From the NCBI RefSeq assembly GCF_905475395.1, contig NC_058340.1, forward strand, positions 65,078,181 to 65,142,180: 64,000 nucleotides of DNA, in the 5' to 3' direction. The notes under the pieces were generated by a model. The model made no database searches and was not told where the DNA came from. It saw only the letters and a list, made by a program, of their open reading frames with translations. The position numbers and the translations under genes were made by a program. Position 1 is the first letter of the stretch, and each line of letters starts with the position of its first letter. Source of the DNA: Chrysoperla carnea. Its lineage: Eukaryota > Arthropoda > Insecta > Neuroptera > Chrysopidae. Below are positions 1-13,930 of this stretch, in pieces.

Positions 1-222
1 CAGGCTAAATGAATATAAGAATTTAAAATGCTGTAGGTTTCAAAGTGCCTCAAGAACTTTTTTTACATAGGAAAAATGGCAAATCAAAAATTTTATAGGT
101 CACTAACGCCCCCTAACCTCCCAGCCAGGTTGTCGATTTCACCATTCGCTCATTCGCAAGTTATCAACTTTAATATTTTCAATGTGCCTCAAATATGTAC
201 TCAAAAAAGCGACTCAGCTCTC

Positions 223-338
223 CAAAATTTGTAATTAGGTACTTGCATACTATGATGATCTTTTAATTAAAAAACGTAGCTAATAGTTTTTTATTTAAAA
301 GATCATCGTAGTAAGCAAGTACCTAATTACAAATTTTG
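223..338. repeat. 116-bp imperfect palindrome
   Basis: CAAAATTTGTAATTAGGTAC at the left is the reverse complement of GTACCTAATTACAAATTTTG at the right. The pairing continues inward with few mismatches to arms of about 50 bases. It is a likely small fold-back MITE. Confidence 0.88.
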
Positions 339-914
339 TATGCTTTAAAAGACATAAATTGTATATGATTTGTCATTTTTTTGATTATATACGTCTGATT
401 TCATGATCATTTTTATAAATATAGCAAAACAATTACTTACTTGTTTAAACTACAATTGATTTTTAACCTTGAAATGTTTAAATAATTTTGTTCATTTATT
501 ATTTATAAATATTTATGTATTATTGTTATTTATTGTCCATATATTTTAATTACCAAAAAATATGCATGACAAATTCAAATTTTTGAACTTAAAATAGTAA
601 AATAACTCCCAAATAAACTAAAATAGTTTTTAAATTTGAATTATTTATTACATATAGTGGTATGCATAGTATTTGATAATAAATCATTTTTGTGTTTAAC
701 GCGTTTTATATTTATAGATTTATGTGGAAATGTATGTAATTCCGCTTTAAATAATGTGTGGAAATGTAAATTATATATTTCTATATATGATTTATAGACC
801 TGGGTATAGAAATCAAGGAACTGCTTGCAAAGGGATTTGAACAAAACATAATATAATTTGGCGGTTGATCAATTATACATATCGGGGAAAAAGTGGAATG
901 CAATCCAAAGTTAA

Positions 915-1615
915 TTTTTATACCATGTATATATGAAATATACATAGTATATTAAGTTTTATACCATGTATATATGAAATATACATAGTATATTAAGTTT
1001 CGTCCCAAGTTTGTAACGCTTAAAAATATTGATGCTACGAACAAAATTTTGGTATAGGTGTTCATAGAATCACCTAATTAATCCATTTCCGGTTGTCCGT
1101 CCGTCCGTCCGTCCGTCCGTCTGTGGACACGATAACTCAAAAACGAAAAAAGATATCGATCTGAAATTTTTACAGCGTACTCAGGACGTAAAAAGTCAGG
1201 TCAAGTTCGTAAATGAGCATCATAGGTCAATTGGGTCTTGGGTCCGTAGGATCCATCTTGTAAACCGTTAGAGATAGAACAAAAGTTTAAATGTAAAAAA
1301 TGTTGCTTATAAAAAAATTAAAAACTTTTGTTTGAAACATTTTTTTGTAAATATCACTGTTTACCCACGAGGGCGTTAATTAGGTGCAAATTTTATAGTA
1401 TGTATTAACATAGGAATATCAAAGTGAATATCTTTTGTTATTTACGTGACGTCAAAAAAAACAAACGATTGCGCATCAACACTTGCGCATTATATGAGAA
1501 TATCAGTTAAATATGTCAGATATGTATGTATGTGAAATGTGACAGAGTTATCAACACTGCCTATACATGGTATTTCAACAATTAACTCAGTCAATTGTTT
1601 GTTTTCACTTGTTTT
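915..1615 (+). repeat. Dispersed repeat family A, full-length-like copy A1
   Basis: The element begins with ATACCATGTATA (920-931) and near its right end carries the inverse TATACATGGTAT (1562-1573), followed by a shared tail through CAGTCAATTGTTT. Inside is a (TCCG)n tract at about 1095-1120. The first 41 bases are tandemly duplicated (about 916-998). A second long copy lies at 26239-26803 in the same direction. No coding capacity was seen. Confidence 0.88.
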
Positions 1616-1619
1616 TTAA

Positions 1620-3299
1620 CTATTACCTAGTCTCATCGGCGGAACCATTAAAAACTAGGGACTTCTTTTAAATCCACTTAAGCTTCCTATTTTAAAAGGA
1701 TATAAAAATTTCTTAATTTTACCTAATTTAATTCTTTCCTATATGTTTTTTGACGCGTAGAAGCCAAATTTAATGGGTTTATCCAAAATCTAGTGCCTGA
1801 TTTAGAATTGGGAAAGAGCCCTTTGGTTTTTTATTCAATTTTCTATTGAAAAGGAAATACCAAAGACAGATTGATCAACCATTCGCTTGCATTTGAAAAT
1901 TTGGCATGATAAACTCTGAAAAAAGGAAAAAAACCTCAAAAATATTTTCAACTTAACGTTGTAGTAAACTTTTTATTAGTAATTAAATTTTAAGGCTAAT
2001 CAAAACCTTAAGGTAGATTTTTTTGCAATGAATTATTAACATTTGTACAAAACATGCTTCTCTCCAACATTTGCAATTCGATTCGATATTATACATTAAA
2101 TATATGGATTGTATTTCATCCTTTCAAATAAATTTAATACCAAAAAAATTCTTTTTAAAATACTTCTTAAATCAAATAAATCTCTACCTGAATTGTATAA
2201 GAATCAATCCAAAAGTATTTCAGTCAATAAAAATTATTAAGTATTTAAGAGAACAGTGGTACAAGATATATTCTTTTTGAAAAAAAAAATATTTTAAATA
2301 TTTATTCTATTTGCTTTGCGTATTAGACCGGCAGCTAATAGCATTTGAAATTATCTTAAAATATAATGCCTAGCTATTAAAAAAGATGGTGATTAGACAC
2401 TTATTTCCAATTCCTCCATCTTTATGCTTGAATTTAGAGGGCTAATTTTAAAAATCCGCTTGAATGTAGAGAGGGCTTCTTTTTTATAAGTCCTTCAAAA
2501 ATTGTGTGAATTTCCCTTCCTGAGGTTATGATTTACAAAGTTGAAGAATATTTAAAGCGCGAAATATCTGACGCATGTGCAGAACGCCTGAACAAATCTC
2601 CCGAGTGCTGACGGGTTAAATCATAAAAAAGCAGCAGTGTAGGTCTATGGAATGATTGTGAGCTATTTTTATAAGATAATTCATTTATATCTTTGAACAG
2701 TGTTGATGTAAATTACTATGGCTTCTTATTTCCTTCTTTATATTCTACATCTGCTGAAACACAGCTTAAGCCGGTTGCCGTAATTTTATAATAATGAAAA
2801 GGTTGTCGTTTTGCAAAATGATTTTTCCAATAAATGTCTCCATCAATTGACGAATTTAAGTATTGTTAGCTCCCGGTCCATATGTCAAAACCATTTTAAA
2901 AGAACAAGCCATATATATTTGTAAGTTGATTTATTAAATAATCTTGACATTTAATATATTCTAAACTACGCGCCGCCGCGCCGTGCGTCTTGGTTTTCAA
3001 AGGGAATATTTTCATTTTTTTTTGTTTTTTTGTTTTATTATACATAATTTTTTGTGTTTTATTGCGTTTCGATGTTGAAATATATATTTATATTTATTTA
3101 TTTATTATTTTTGTTTTCATTATTTTTCCTGGTTTCTTAATTTTTGTGTGCGTGTATATTATGCAAGATGAATTTATAACTAACGATTCTAATTTTAAAT
3201 ATAGAATGAATATATTTTTCTTGAAAGATCAAACGATCGTTGAATTATAAAATTAGCAAAAAATGTTAAACAAGTGATATTTACAAAATTTAAAAAAAC
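1620..3299. other. Intergenic, no gene seen
   Basis: A/T-rich DNA. The only distinct item is a short run of CG-rich bases at 2967-2990. Short open frames at 2071-2280 and 2990-3250 have no recognisable domain and biased A/T codons. Confidence 0.6.
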
Positions 3300-3720
3300 C
3301 TCGACAAATGTGATTTATTCCTTGTAAACCGATTTTTGGAAACTTAGCTATAATATGTTCTCAATCAAGTCAGTTCGAACGTTTAGGGGCTTCGATGCCA
3401 CTTAGAAACACACTGACTCACAGATAAACACTTTAAACTTATAACACTCCTTCTTAAATCAATATCAAAGTGATAGTCAAGGATATCAGATGAGATGAAA
3501 AAGATACTTGGAGAACTATCATATTTTGGGACAAATTTTTGGAAATGTTTTTGAATTACCTAAGTATTTCACTATTTCACTTTTCAAAATGAATTAAGCC
3601 AGATTTATTTGACCATTCATTTCCATAGATATTATTTATTAAAATTATACGTCATGCCTTTTCCAAACTGAATCGATTTTGAAGATCTTCGCCAATTTTT
3701 TAGTCTTTTCGGGTATGTAA
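3300..3720 (-). repeat. Dispersed repeat family D, inverted copy
   Basis: It is the reverse complement of 52830-53215: CCGATTTTTGG, GCTTCGATGCCACTTAGAAAC, CATTCATTTCCATAG and CATGCCTTTTCCAAACTGAA all have counterparts there in opposite order. No coding frame. Confidence 0.88.
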
Positions 3721-4786
3721 CCCTAAGCTCCTTTATTACCTTTATGAATAATACCTTTATTACCTTTTAAATTCTGAATCGAATGATACATTTTTCATAA
3801 TTTTCCGAGACTGCTAAAAAATTTGAACAAAAAAACACTTTTTGACTAGACTATTATGCAATAATCTCATTGACATTGGTAAAAGAAAATAAATTGACCA
3901 TAAAATTTCAAAATTGCGTAAGTGTTGATTTGTTTATAGAATTTCAATTACGTCTTCTGGCTATAAACCATTTTGATTGTCAATTATTTTTATATGTAAA
4001 CAATTTTTTGATAGCATTTTTTAAAGTGAAATTTTATTAAATATTTTTAAATTAAAATTTTATAATATATCAAATGTTAAAATTATCAAACAATTTTGAA
4101 AATTGAATTTTGATTTATTTATTTATATATAAATACTATAAATTAATGTAACTGTATATTGAAATTAAATTTATTTATGTGTTATTAAACCAATTTGTTT
4201 ACGCAATCAACAATCCGTTTAATTATTCACTAAATTTAATGGGAATTAGCTCATAGGTTAAATATTTTGAGGCTAGCTAATGTTTTTATAAATTAACGAA
4301 GTGAAACTCGTTTTCTTCATGCACCTACTTGGGAGCAGTTTATAAATTTTAAGGGACTGAACAGATACTCTGAATATAAGGCCGTGGTCTCGGGCTTCCG
4401 GTGCTCGTTCCTCATATAGAAGATCCTTAGGTCAAAACTCATTCACGTGAATATATATTTTTTTAAATTCTACTTTGTTAAACTACTTCTGATTCGGATG
4501 TTTGGTAACTTTTGATTAATGAACATAGATGGCTTTTGGCATAAAATTTCTTAAACATATTTCTCCCGATCAATTTTTCAATTGTTCCAAAATAGTATTA
4601 TAAAAAAATTAAAATAAATGTAGTTATTTCCTGATAAGTATGAATTTTTATTTAATTTTTGTTTAAATTTAAAAATAGACATATGCATTGCTGTTTTCAT
4701 AAAATTCTGCATGCAATGCTATTTTTCTTAAACAATAACTTTTTTTTTGTGTATAAATGTTTAAATAAAATTTATTACAAAAGATG

Positions 4787-5266
4787 TACAGTTTTATTCA
4801 ATAAAAAATGTTCTTTTGGTGGCTATTGACTTCAAAATGTATTGCTTTTCAATCTACTCGATTTTTTTTTCTTGTAAAGTGTGGATCCAGAAAACACTTT
4901 CATCAATTTTATGATTGTTTTAAAAGTTGGAATTTTTGGTCGTTGTTTACTGGCAATGGCCCTTTGAGTTGACATGAAAAAACCACGAAAATTTGGTTCA
5001 TTTTGTGATTGAACATAAGTTTTCAAGGTATTGGCTAAAATTCGTAATATTTTAGTCGAATGTCTCCGAAACCACTGACATCCAATCGTAAAAAACATCC
5101 TATTTTTTCATTTTCTGGATCATATTACTCTGGCAAATGATTTGTATATATAGCATTTTTATCATGGCTCAAATTTTCGAGTCGATAGAAACAATCCCTT
5201 TAAACATTGATTTTGTACTGTAAATAATTTATGTACGTTGATTCAATTTTATTAAATAAAACTGTA
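4787..5266. mobile_element. Tc1/mariner-like MITE with TA target duplication
   Basis: TA|CAGTTTTATTCAATAAAA at the left and TTTTATTAAATAAAACTG|TA at the right form terminal inverted repeats with one mismatch, directly flanked by TA. This is the insertion signature of Tc1/mariner elements. The ~480-bp length is that of a non-autonomous copy. An 88-residue open frame inside (5098-4832, -) has no recognised transposase motif. Confidence 0.8.
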
Positions 5267-5269
5267 CAA

Positions 5270-8200
5270 TAAATAGTTAATTAAAGGTATGAGTCTGTTC
5301 ATTCTGTTGATGTTGTTAGCGCATTATCATGGAAACTAAACGTGACTTTTAATATATCACTCAGTCCACCTCATCACAATCACATGTTGGTAAAAGCATT
5401 CAAACATGTTCATCATGTTCAGTTCGTATAACCAACCAATTTATCAATACAACAACAAAAAGATAATTATTATTATTGAGTCTTCTTTCATATTCAAATA
5501 TCGTTTATTTTAAACAAAATGGAAGAGGATTCTAGAAATGTTGTGGGAACTAGATGTTTCTTATGTAGAAGCGACTAGATTAAGTAGCGATTATTGAAAA
5601 GAGTTCTAATTTTGGAGAGAATAGGGTACTTTTGGTAGTGAAATAAATTATGAAATATGATAAAAATTAAAATTTATGTCGAAATATACTCAAATATTCT
5701 GATTTCTAGTCATAAAAGGACATTATTGTCTTATTATATTAAAATTAAAAGGAGTAATTTTTATCTGTATATCACGTGACCTGAAACATGAACCGCCATG
5801 ATGTGACATCATATAGGCAAAAATAATATGCATTAGTTACTAATTTGTTGATGGCTTTCATAGTAATTATAGGTTATGTTACTATCAACTTTATTTATAC
5901 ATATAATAATTACACACACGACTGTTGTTTTTACCAATATTAGGTCACCAAAATGGCTGAAAGTGTTTTTGAGATTCACTCGTCAAGACCAAAACCTTCA
6001 GACCATAGTTATCGGTCTTGGTCTCGCTAATCACTACTTGGAGACGGAAGTTTTGTACGGGAATGTTGCTTCTTTGAGAAAAAAAAGTATCTTCTTACTG
6101 CTTGTGAAACTCTTCAATATGAATTAAGTTTCTTATTTGAAATTGGGTATATGTTCTCTAAAGCCCATTCAAGTTAAGATAAGTTCAATCTTCAAAATGC
6201 AACAAACCCTTTGTACTATTATGTGAAATGGTTAATTAATTAATCGAAGAGTATTTAAATTGAATTATAATGATTAAATTATTAAATTACCTTTATAAAT
6301 AATATAATGTTGATTTTATTTGACCTTCTACACAGATCTTCTACAAAAAAAAAACACCACAATTAATTACTGCAAAAACCTCTGCGCAAATTAATGCTTG
6401 CAAATAGAATAATTGACACTTCAGTCATCTCTTTACTTGAATTTGTACAGAGTTGATTAAGAAGTTCGACTCACTACAACTATGGGTACAAATTTACTGA
6501 ACCACGTATAACTATTGCATCTTCTTGTCGATACTTTGCTAGCAATATTTGATTGAAATTAATTTACAATTACAAAAAGAGATTAACTTTAGGCAGGCGT
6601 AATGCTTAATAAATCTTGTATATACATATTCTTTATATTTCTTCGACGAAACTCCAAGATTCTCCAACACCTCACAATTTTAGCATCACTAAAATATAAT
6701 TAAATGTCTAATTATTTACGTAGCAAACGAACCGCGATTAAATAATTCCAAAATCCATGGAAGCAAATTAAATTTACAAAGAAATAATTTAATTCAAATT
6801 AAATAAACACATCAAAAAAAAAAAAAACTGCTGAATCATAATAAACCACAATTGATTTGAAAAACAATTAAATTCGTTTTTTTTAATGACAAAAAATAAT
6901 ACAAATTTTTTATTATGGTTTTGCTTTTTTTTGGTAAACCAACAGCTTCATCTTATAATCCACAGAATATAATTTCATAATACCGGAACTATTAAGAATA
7001 TTATTCTATTAAAGCCTTGAAAAATGTAATCATCATTTTCAAATTATCATATATAAGTTACATAATAAGTTTAATGAGCCTCAAAGGAAAAGAATAACTT
7101 TATGACTTTAATTGTATTCGATTAAGTAGGTATGATAGCATTGAAAATCATTTATACGAAATACTTAATTTTCCTTCAAAAGTTTAAAAATTAAATTAGA
7201 ATGTCCGTAAACCCACTTTTTTAGAGAATGAGATAATATTTAAGCAAATATAAAGCATTACCGAACCCTAAAGAATTGTTAAATTCACCGCAAATTGTTG
7301 GAAGGTTCATCAATTAAAAAATGATATTTGTTATCAAAGTTTTTGGGTTAAATGTAATAACTGACTAAAACTAACACATTTTAGATTCGGAAAATGTAGA
7401 TCGAACTAGAGTCGACAAACTCTACCGACCAACACGTAATTAGAACAGTCTATTTCTACAGATTTTGTTCAAAAACAACTCCATAATTCCTTCATTTATG
7501 ATGAATTATTCTGTACCAAGAATATGGACAGCTGTATGAGTATAATTTGTGAACCATTTTAATCTATAATGGCTGATAGCTCATTTTGTCGTTAACCAAT
7601 TAAAAAATATCTTAAACAAAAGTTACAGAATTTGATAGCAGTTCTGATATAAGATTGGACCCAGTTCTCCAGATTGCTGTAATAGTCCATTTAGATTCTA
7701 AAAGATAAGAGATAGAAAAACAGGTTAAATTAGAAAGTTGACTCTCATTAAAAATTAATCCATTTGAATAAATTTTCCATTTTTCATAATTCAGGGTTGA
7801 TTACATTTAAACATGAATCATCAACCAAAAAAATTTGTAAAAAAATCAACATTTTTTCATCATTTACGACAGTAGATTCTGTTGGAGGGATTCTATGTAG
7901 GAAGGTCTAAATATGGTGTCCTCTAATTGAATTATTATATTTAATTTAATTAAATACGGAAATTAATTAGAAAAATATGACATTAATTTGAACTATAATT
8001 ATTTTATAATTACTAAAAAAATTACATTTTAATCAAATAATCATCTTTCTTGTGTAAATATTAAAACTATAAAGTTGGACAAATATAATTTAAAATAAAC
8101 ATATAAAAAAAAAATTAAAAATATCAAAGTACAAAGGGTTTTATAATAATCTAAGTATTTATGAAAATCGAAGATAAATACCATTATGCAATAAATTTTT

Positions 8201-8512
8201 GATTGCATTATACACTAAATAATAAAACCTTGCAATTCTTAAATTAAAGTTTCATTAATTATTAATTCTGATTTACCAATGATAATTATTATAATAAAAG
8301 TTTTTTTTTTTTTTTATAAATTATCATTTTTAGACGTTCACTTTTTTTTTTTTTTTATTAAGTTTAATAAAATAATTAATAAATATTATATATTATAATA
8401 TTTTTTTTTTAAATTAATTTATTTAACAAGTAGATTTCTGATTTTATAAGTGTTTTAAAAGAATAAATCTGCTTCTAAGTTATAAACTGCCATTTCTTGA
8501 GTCTTCTTTTTT
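5270..8512. other. Intergenic, no gene seen
   Basis: A/T-rich sequence with long T and A runs (especially 8280-8420). I found no gene and no repeat I could pair with another site. Confidence 0.6.
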
Positions 8513-8665
8513 TAAGGATGTATAAGCGCCCGGGCGTTTTTTTTTGTAAAAGGCTTGATTTTTTTTATAAGAAGTTGATCTAAGTCTTAATTATGAAAAT
8601 TTTTTCGAGATTTGTCCGATTTTTCAAATAAATAAATGACTTCAAAAGTAGACATGTTTAACATT
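8513..8665 (+). repeat. Dispersed repeat family G, copy 1
   Basis: TAAGGATGTATAAGCGCC, AAAGGCTTGATTTTTT, AAGTTG.TCTAAGTCTT and AAATAAATAAATGACTTC occur in the same order at 16354-16500. Confidence 0.72.
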
Positions 8666-10865
8666 GATTTTATGGTAAAACTGTAAACTGTAAATGTTTT
8701 CATAGATTTCTCCAAAAATAGTCGGTGGAAATTAAGAAAGAAATCGAAAAATCTTATTTATGCTTACGTGGGGGGATGGGGAGTCAAAAATCATGAAAAT
8801 TATGCTTACGTAATTAATTAATGGCCCCTAACTAAATTTTAAGTTACTTCTAATATATTAACTTGAAAATTTGCGAACGAATCGAGGTACGATGACAATA
8901 TAACAATTTAATCAGGATACTTCATCCTAGTACCTTGACCAGGGTCATCAGGATAATCGATCGGTAATCTTTTCTTTATAACTTTAATTGACGATTATAT
9001 ATTTTACTAAGATTTGCCTGTGTTCATAATACTCAGTTTAGTAAAATAATTATTCATTTATATTTATTGACCATATATTGAAAAAAAAATTATATTATTG
9101 ATTTCAATCGATGTTGTCTGATTAGAATAATATTAATTTCAATGCTATTCCGTCTGACCTCACTAACCGTGAATCCGGTCTACAGATATTTTGTTTGCTT
9201 TATTTTTATATAATCGCGAATGTTTTTTTTATTTTTAAAGTAAAAAAAATTTTAATAAATTCAAATTCTTTTATTCCATGTTATCTTAAGAAAAATATAA
9301 AATTTATGGTAAACTTTTTGTGGTAGACTTTTGAAAAGAAAATAAATATTTTTTCATAATATTGTTTAAACATAAATAAATTTACTTATTTAGTTGATTG
9401 CAATTTTTCTTTAAATTTTATGATTATAAGCCAGTCCAAACATTTTTTTTTAGCCAAGACTATTCCAAGACGATTATCTGTCTGTGTATTTGCCATGTGG
9501 TGGGTACAAGATGGTTAATTTACCTTTTTTTTTTCTTATAAAATCAATAGCAAATGTTTTTCCCAAGAAAGTTCAAATAAGATTTTCTAAAAGGTGGTAA
9601 AAATTTTGTTCTTCTTTGTTTACTTGATATAAAAAGTATTCATAGCGCTTTATCTTCAATGGGAAACACAAAAATATATTTTATGTTAAAATCAAAAATA
9701 AAACTAAAAACGTATATTTTTTGGTAAATGACAAATCACTTTTTGACATTAATCGGTATGAATATCAGTTTATAAATAAGATACCTACGTTATTCCATGA
9801 CCTTTTCTTTGTAAGGAATTTATAAATAAATATAATTTATGCATGCTGGAAATAGAAATAATGTCAATACTTCAAATGAATTAATTTTCATGCTATTTCA
9901 ATCAAGTTTAATTTCCATGTTATGAAAATAAATCTTCACCATTCATGCAAATATCAACATATATAGAACCAATAAATTGTTGTTTGAAAACCAGTGCTTC
10001 AGGTTTTCCAATGCTGAAACCCTCAAGCTTTCTTTCAAGGAAAATATTTATAACTTTATATTAAAGCTTCAGAAAAATTTCAAGACTTTTTGCATAAGAA
10101 AAAACAAAAATGGTCTTGTTCTAGATAAAATTTGAAATTATATTACAATGTTTGAATGCTTTTTTAATTTATGCAATTTTAATTTAGCTTACAAATTTTG
10201 TTATGGTATCAAAATCTACGTTTACCTTTTAATGAGTAATATGGCAAACTCGTTAACAGTAGTCTACACCAATTTTCGCACCGTGCGTGAGTTTTATTGG
10301 AGGCGTTTCCATGGTAACGATACACTGCTTTATAGAATTGTATGGATGCATATATAATTGTATGGATTGCATTTATGACTTACATTGAAAATTTAATATT
10401 ATTGATTCACAAATTTAAATAAATAATTATGATAATTTACTTTTAAAAAATAATATTTATGCAATTTGATTTCTTATTTTCACAATTTTTAATGCATTAA
10501 GTTTAATTAATTAGTGTTTTTCAATAATTTTAATTTGACATTTTTTATAACATTATCATGTAAAGAATTGCAAATCAGTCATAACATGTCTCCTTTATTG
10601 CCAAAATTTTTCACTGGAAGCGCTGGCATCGATTTTATTGTCCCTATCATGACTACGCATACAACGAATAAAAATTATTAATTTTTCAACGAGTTTCATA
10701 TTTTTGTAAATAAATTTTGATCTATGAAAATTTAATAATTTATAAGTGGTTTTTATTATTAAATTTATATATTTCATTAGTGGTATATTTTAATATATTT
10801 AGACTAAATATTTAATTACTTGAGATAATTTTAAAATCAGATGAAAAATAATTGAAAATTTTAGG
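8666..10865. other. Intergenic, no gene seen
   Basis: A/T-rich, with no convincing exon or paired repeat. The short frames at 10148-10357 and 10777-10595 look random. Confidence 0.55.
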
Positions 10866-11374
10866 TTAAGGTATTTCCAGCATGGTATTTGCAGTTTCTA
10901 TGTTAAAGCAATGGTACAATTTTTTTTTTCAATAGAATTAAATGAGAAATTAAATTTAAGAATTTAATAATGCTTACTATTAATTCCCAAAGTTTCAGAA
11001 ATTTTGACCGTTTAAAATGGGAAATAATTATGCCAACGTCCCAATTTCGATCAATTTACGTCAAAATTAATATCTCGAAAGTGAAAATTAATTTCTAAAT
11101 TTTTTTTTTAGAATTTTATTGTATAAACATTTTTTTCTACTTTTTCTTCAATATATAATAATATCATAAAAAATAGTTGGAGAGACCGGACATTTTACAT
11201 GCTTTAAATGGGACATGACCCTCAAAATCGCGAACTTTGTCTTTAAATATCTCGCGATCTAAACGGTCAAAAATTATGAAATTTTAGGAATTCATAAATA
11301 AAGCTATTATAAACCCGAGAAAAAAAATTCGGCCAAATCTGTCGAAAAGTGATTTCATGCTGGTACTACCTTAA
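10866..11374. mobile_element. 509-bp fold-back element with TTAA ends
   Basis: It starts TTAAGGTATTTCCAGCATG and ends CATGCTGGTACTACCTTAA, which are inverse with a few mismatches. Inner arms also pair: AAATTTTGACCGTTT near 11000 against AAACGGTCAAAAATT near 11263. TTAA at both outer ends resembles a piggyBac-type target duplication. No open frame. Confidence 0.78.
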
Positions 11375-11857
11375 TTAAATTATTTTATTAAAATTTAGAG
11401 CATAACTTAGTTTTTAAAATTTTATAAAATTAATTATATTAAAATAAAAACAATTAAAAAAGATTATTCTTCATGTATCAGAGTAGTTTTAATTGTAGAA
11501 AAAAAATATATGTGAATACTGTTGTTATACAATAAAATTTGCTGAGGAAAATTAGTGTTGATTATATTTTACCAGAAGCGTAACGACTTATCCATAATTG
11601 CATTTATAAAGCTAATTTGTTGTGTATAAATTCAAGGGCATGTGTCACATTCTATCAAGGTTTATTTCAACGGATACGAGAAAATTGTATAAATATGAAA
11701 AGTTGATAATTTTTTTTAAACTTATACTCGCCAAAATATTCTTAAAATATGTGCTTTTTGAGAATATAATTATTTTAAAGGAGACAAATTTCAGGGCAGA
11801 TTGTTTTGTTGGTGTTATTTAGGAGTATAATTCCATCCCTATTTCTTTACTTATATT

Positions 11858-12607
11858 ATAAATGCGAAAGTAACTCTGTCTGTATGTATGTTACGAAATC
11901 ACGCCTGAACTACCGTACCGATTCAAATGAAATTTGGTACAGAGATTGTTTAGACCCTGAGGAAGAACATAGGCTCTAAGAGTTGCAATAATGGTGTGCA
12001 TCAAAAACTTAAAAAATTTTGGATCGATTTAGCTCAAATTTTATCACAATATACAACCAGCTTAAAATATTTTTTTATCTATTTTTAAGCTTCGAGGGGT
12101 AGAAAGCTGGTGTGAGAAAGTGCGGATGAACAACCGAATATTTTCAAATATACCCAACTGGGGTAAAAGAGCATGGCGTGTACATTACAAAACTGTAAAA
12201 CCGACACAAGAGGATATGGAACAAGGGGGTGAAAGTGGGGACGAACGATTGAATATTTTCAAATATACCCAAATCTGATATAAAATAAAAGGCATTATGT
12301 GTACATTAAAAAGTTGTATGAAAATTAGTTCAGCCGTTTAAAAGTTGTGAACACTGTCGGGGGTTTATCAAATTTCATAAAATTTACTGGATACTTCTCC
12401 TCTATTTCTATGCAACCATAATGTCCCATAGCGTGGCAAGGACAGCTAGGGATTTTGCCCTAAAATTAAAGTTCCGCAACAATATAATAAAATCAATCAA
12501 ATTGTGGCAAAAGGAGGATATGTTTCGGCATTAGAACTGAAGGTAACACAATTTTCTTTGTATTTAAAATTGAAGTTGCCCAGCGAAACGGGTTGTTCTC
12601 AGCTAGT
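11858..12607 (+). repeat. Dispersed repeat family C (SINE- or Helitron-like), long copy
   Basis: It begins AAATGCGAAAGTAACTCTGT followed by CTGTATGTATG, then GATTCAAATGAAATTTGGTA. It contains an internal duplication of AATATTTTCAAATATACCCA (about 12138 and 12253), and ends CAGCGAAACGGGTTGTTCTC + AGCTAGT. This layout is familiar from common non-coding insect repeats. The class is uncertain. Confidence 0.72.
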
Positions 12608-13852
12608 TAAAGTATAATCCTTAAAAAGTATAATTATATTGGAATAAAAATATTTTTACGTTAAACTGTTTAAAAGTATTTTTATATAAATCTGAAAAAA
12701 TGTGCAGTGGTAAAATAGAACAAATTCGAATTTTACAGTTTTTGGACAAACGTTTTGTTGTGACTATCGAAATTAAATAAAAATTGCTTTCCTAATAGAA
12801 GCAAGATGAAGAAAAATGCATAAAATCTATTTCAAAAAAGTATTCTTGGATTTGATTAACTTTTTGTGTCCTTTAAGCATTAAATGATAAAAAATAATTA
12901 ATTAAAAAAAAAAAGATTTATCATAAAATTATCCGATAAAATCACAAAATGCATTGTTGCACTTTTTGATGTTTGATGTGGGTAAATTAAAATATATACA
13001 CTACAATTTACACACTATTATAAATAATAAACACCATTTTAAATTTAATTAAAATATTAAATATTTTTTAATTAAAAATCCTAACAAATAAAAAACACAC
13101 TTTAATAACAAATAAAAAAAAATTAATTTTTAATTAGTACATTATTATGAAAAATAATTACAAAATAATACAAAAAAAATAAATGTTTATATGATTATTA
13201 TATCTCTAATTCTTATAATTTCAAGGACTAATTATTTTTAATTCGAATATATTTTTTTATTTATTTTAATTTAATTAATTATATAGAGAGAATTGAATTA
13301 CAATTAAATTTTTAAATTGTCTTGAAAATTATAATGATATATTGAGTTTTTGATAAAAATTGTGTTAATTTATTGAAAATGGCTGTAATAATGTTCAAGG
13401 TCTTGCTTTGAGAATTATGAAATATGAGAAACAATTAAATTCTTCCAAAATTTATATAAACAAACATGTATGATTTTGCTGATTGGATAAGACAGAAAAG
13501 TAGCTCTCTACTTTAGACCCAAATCCACCCTCAAAAGGTCCACTCTCGCCTACCGTCAACATTCGAATAGGACAGTTGTAAACATGACGTTACAAAATTT
13601 TTCAGAGGAATTTACTTACTGCCAACAAAAATACATTGTATAACAAATCTTTTGGAAAAATATGATTATATTTCAACAAAAAATCATGCACAAAATATTG
13701 TTAAACAAAGCATTAAAGCACGTACTTTGTAGAAATAAAATTTTCTATTTATAATGTGCTAATAGTTAAGAATTATGTAATCAATTTTTCTAGGGGAAAC
13801 ATATAATTACAAATTGTATACATTTTTGACAAGTTGATTTATTTATATTGAC

Positions 13853-13930
13853 ACTAGCTGTGAACTACCCACTTTGATTTTGATGGGCAACATCCCTACT
13901 TTCACTCCCTCCCTCCAAATGTCCTTACGT
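13853..13930 (-). repeat. Dispersed repeat family C, short 3' fragment, inverted
   Basis: ACTAGCTGTGAACTACCCAC followed by TTTGATTTTGATGGGCAAC is the inverse of the family C end at about 12579-12607 (GTTGCCCAGCGAAACGGGTT then CTCAGCTAGT). Confidence 0.6.

Noticed and set aside
8520..8545. GC palindrome followed by a T run, resembling a bacterial terminator
   Set aside because: The host is a eukaryote, and the stretch is part of dispersed repeat family G.
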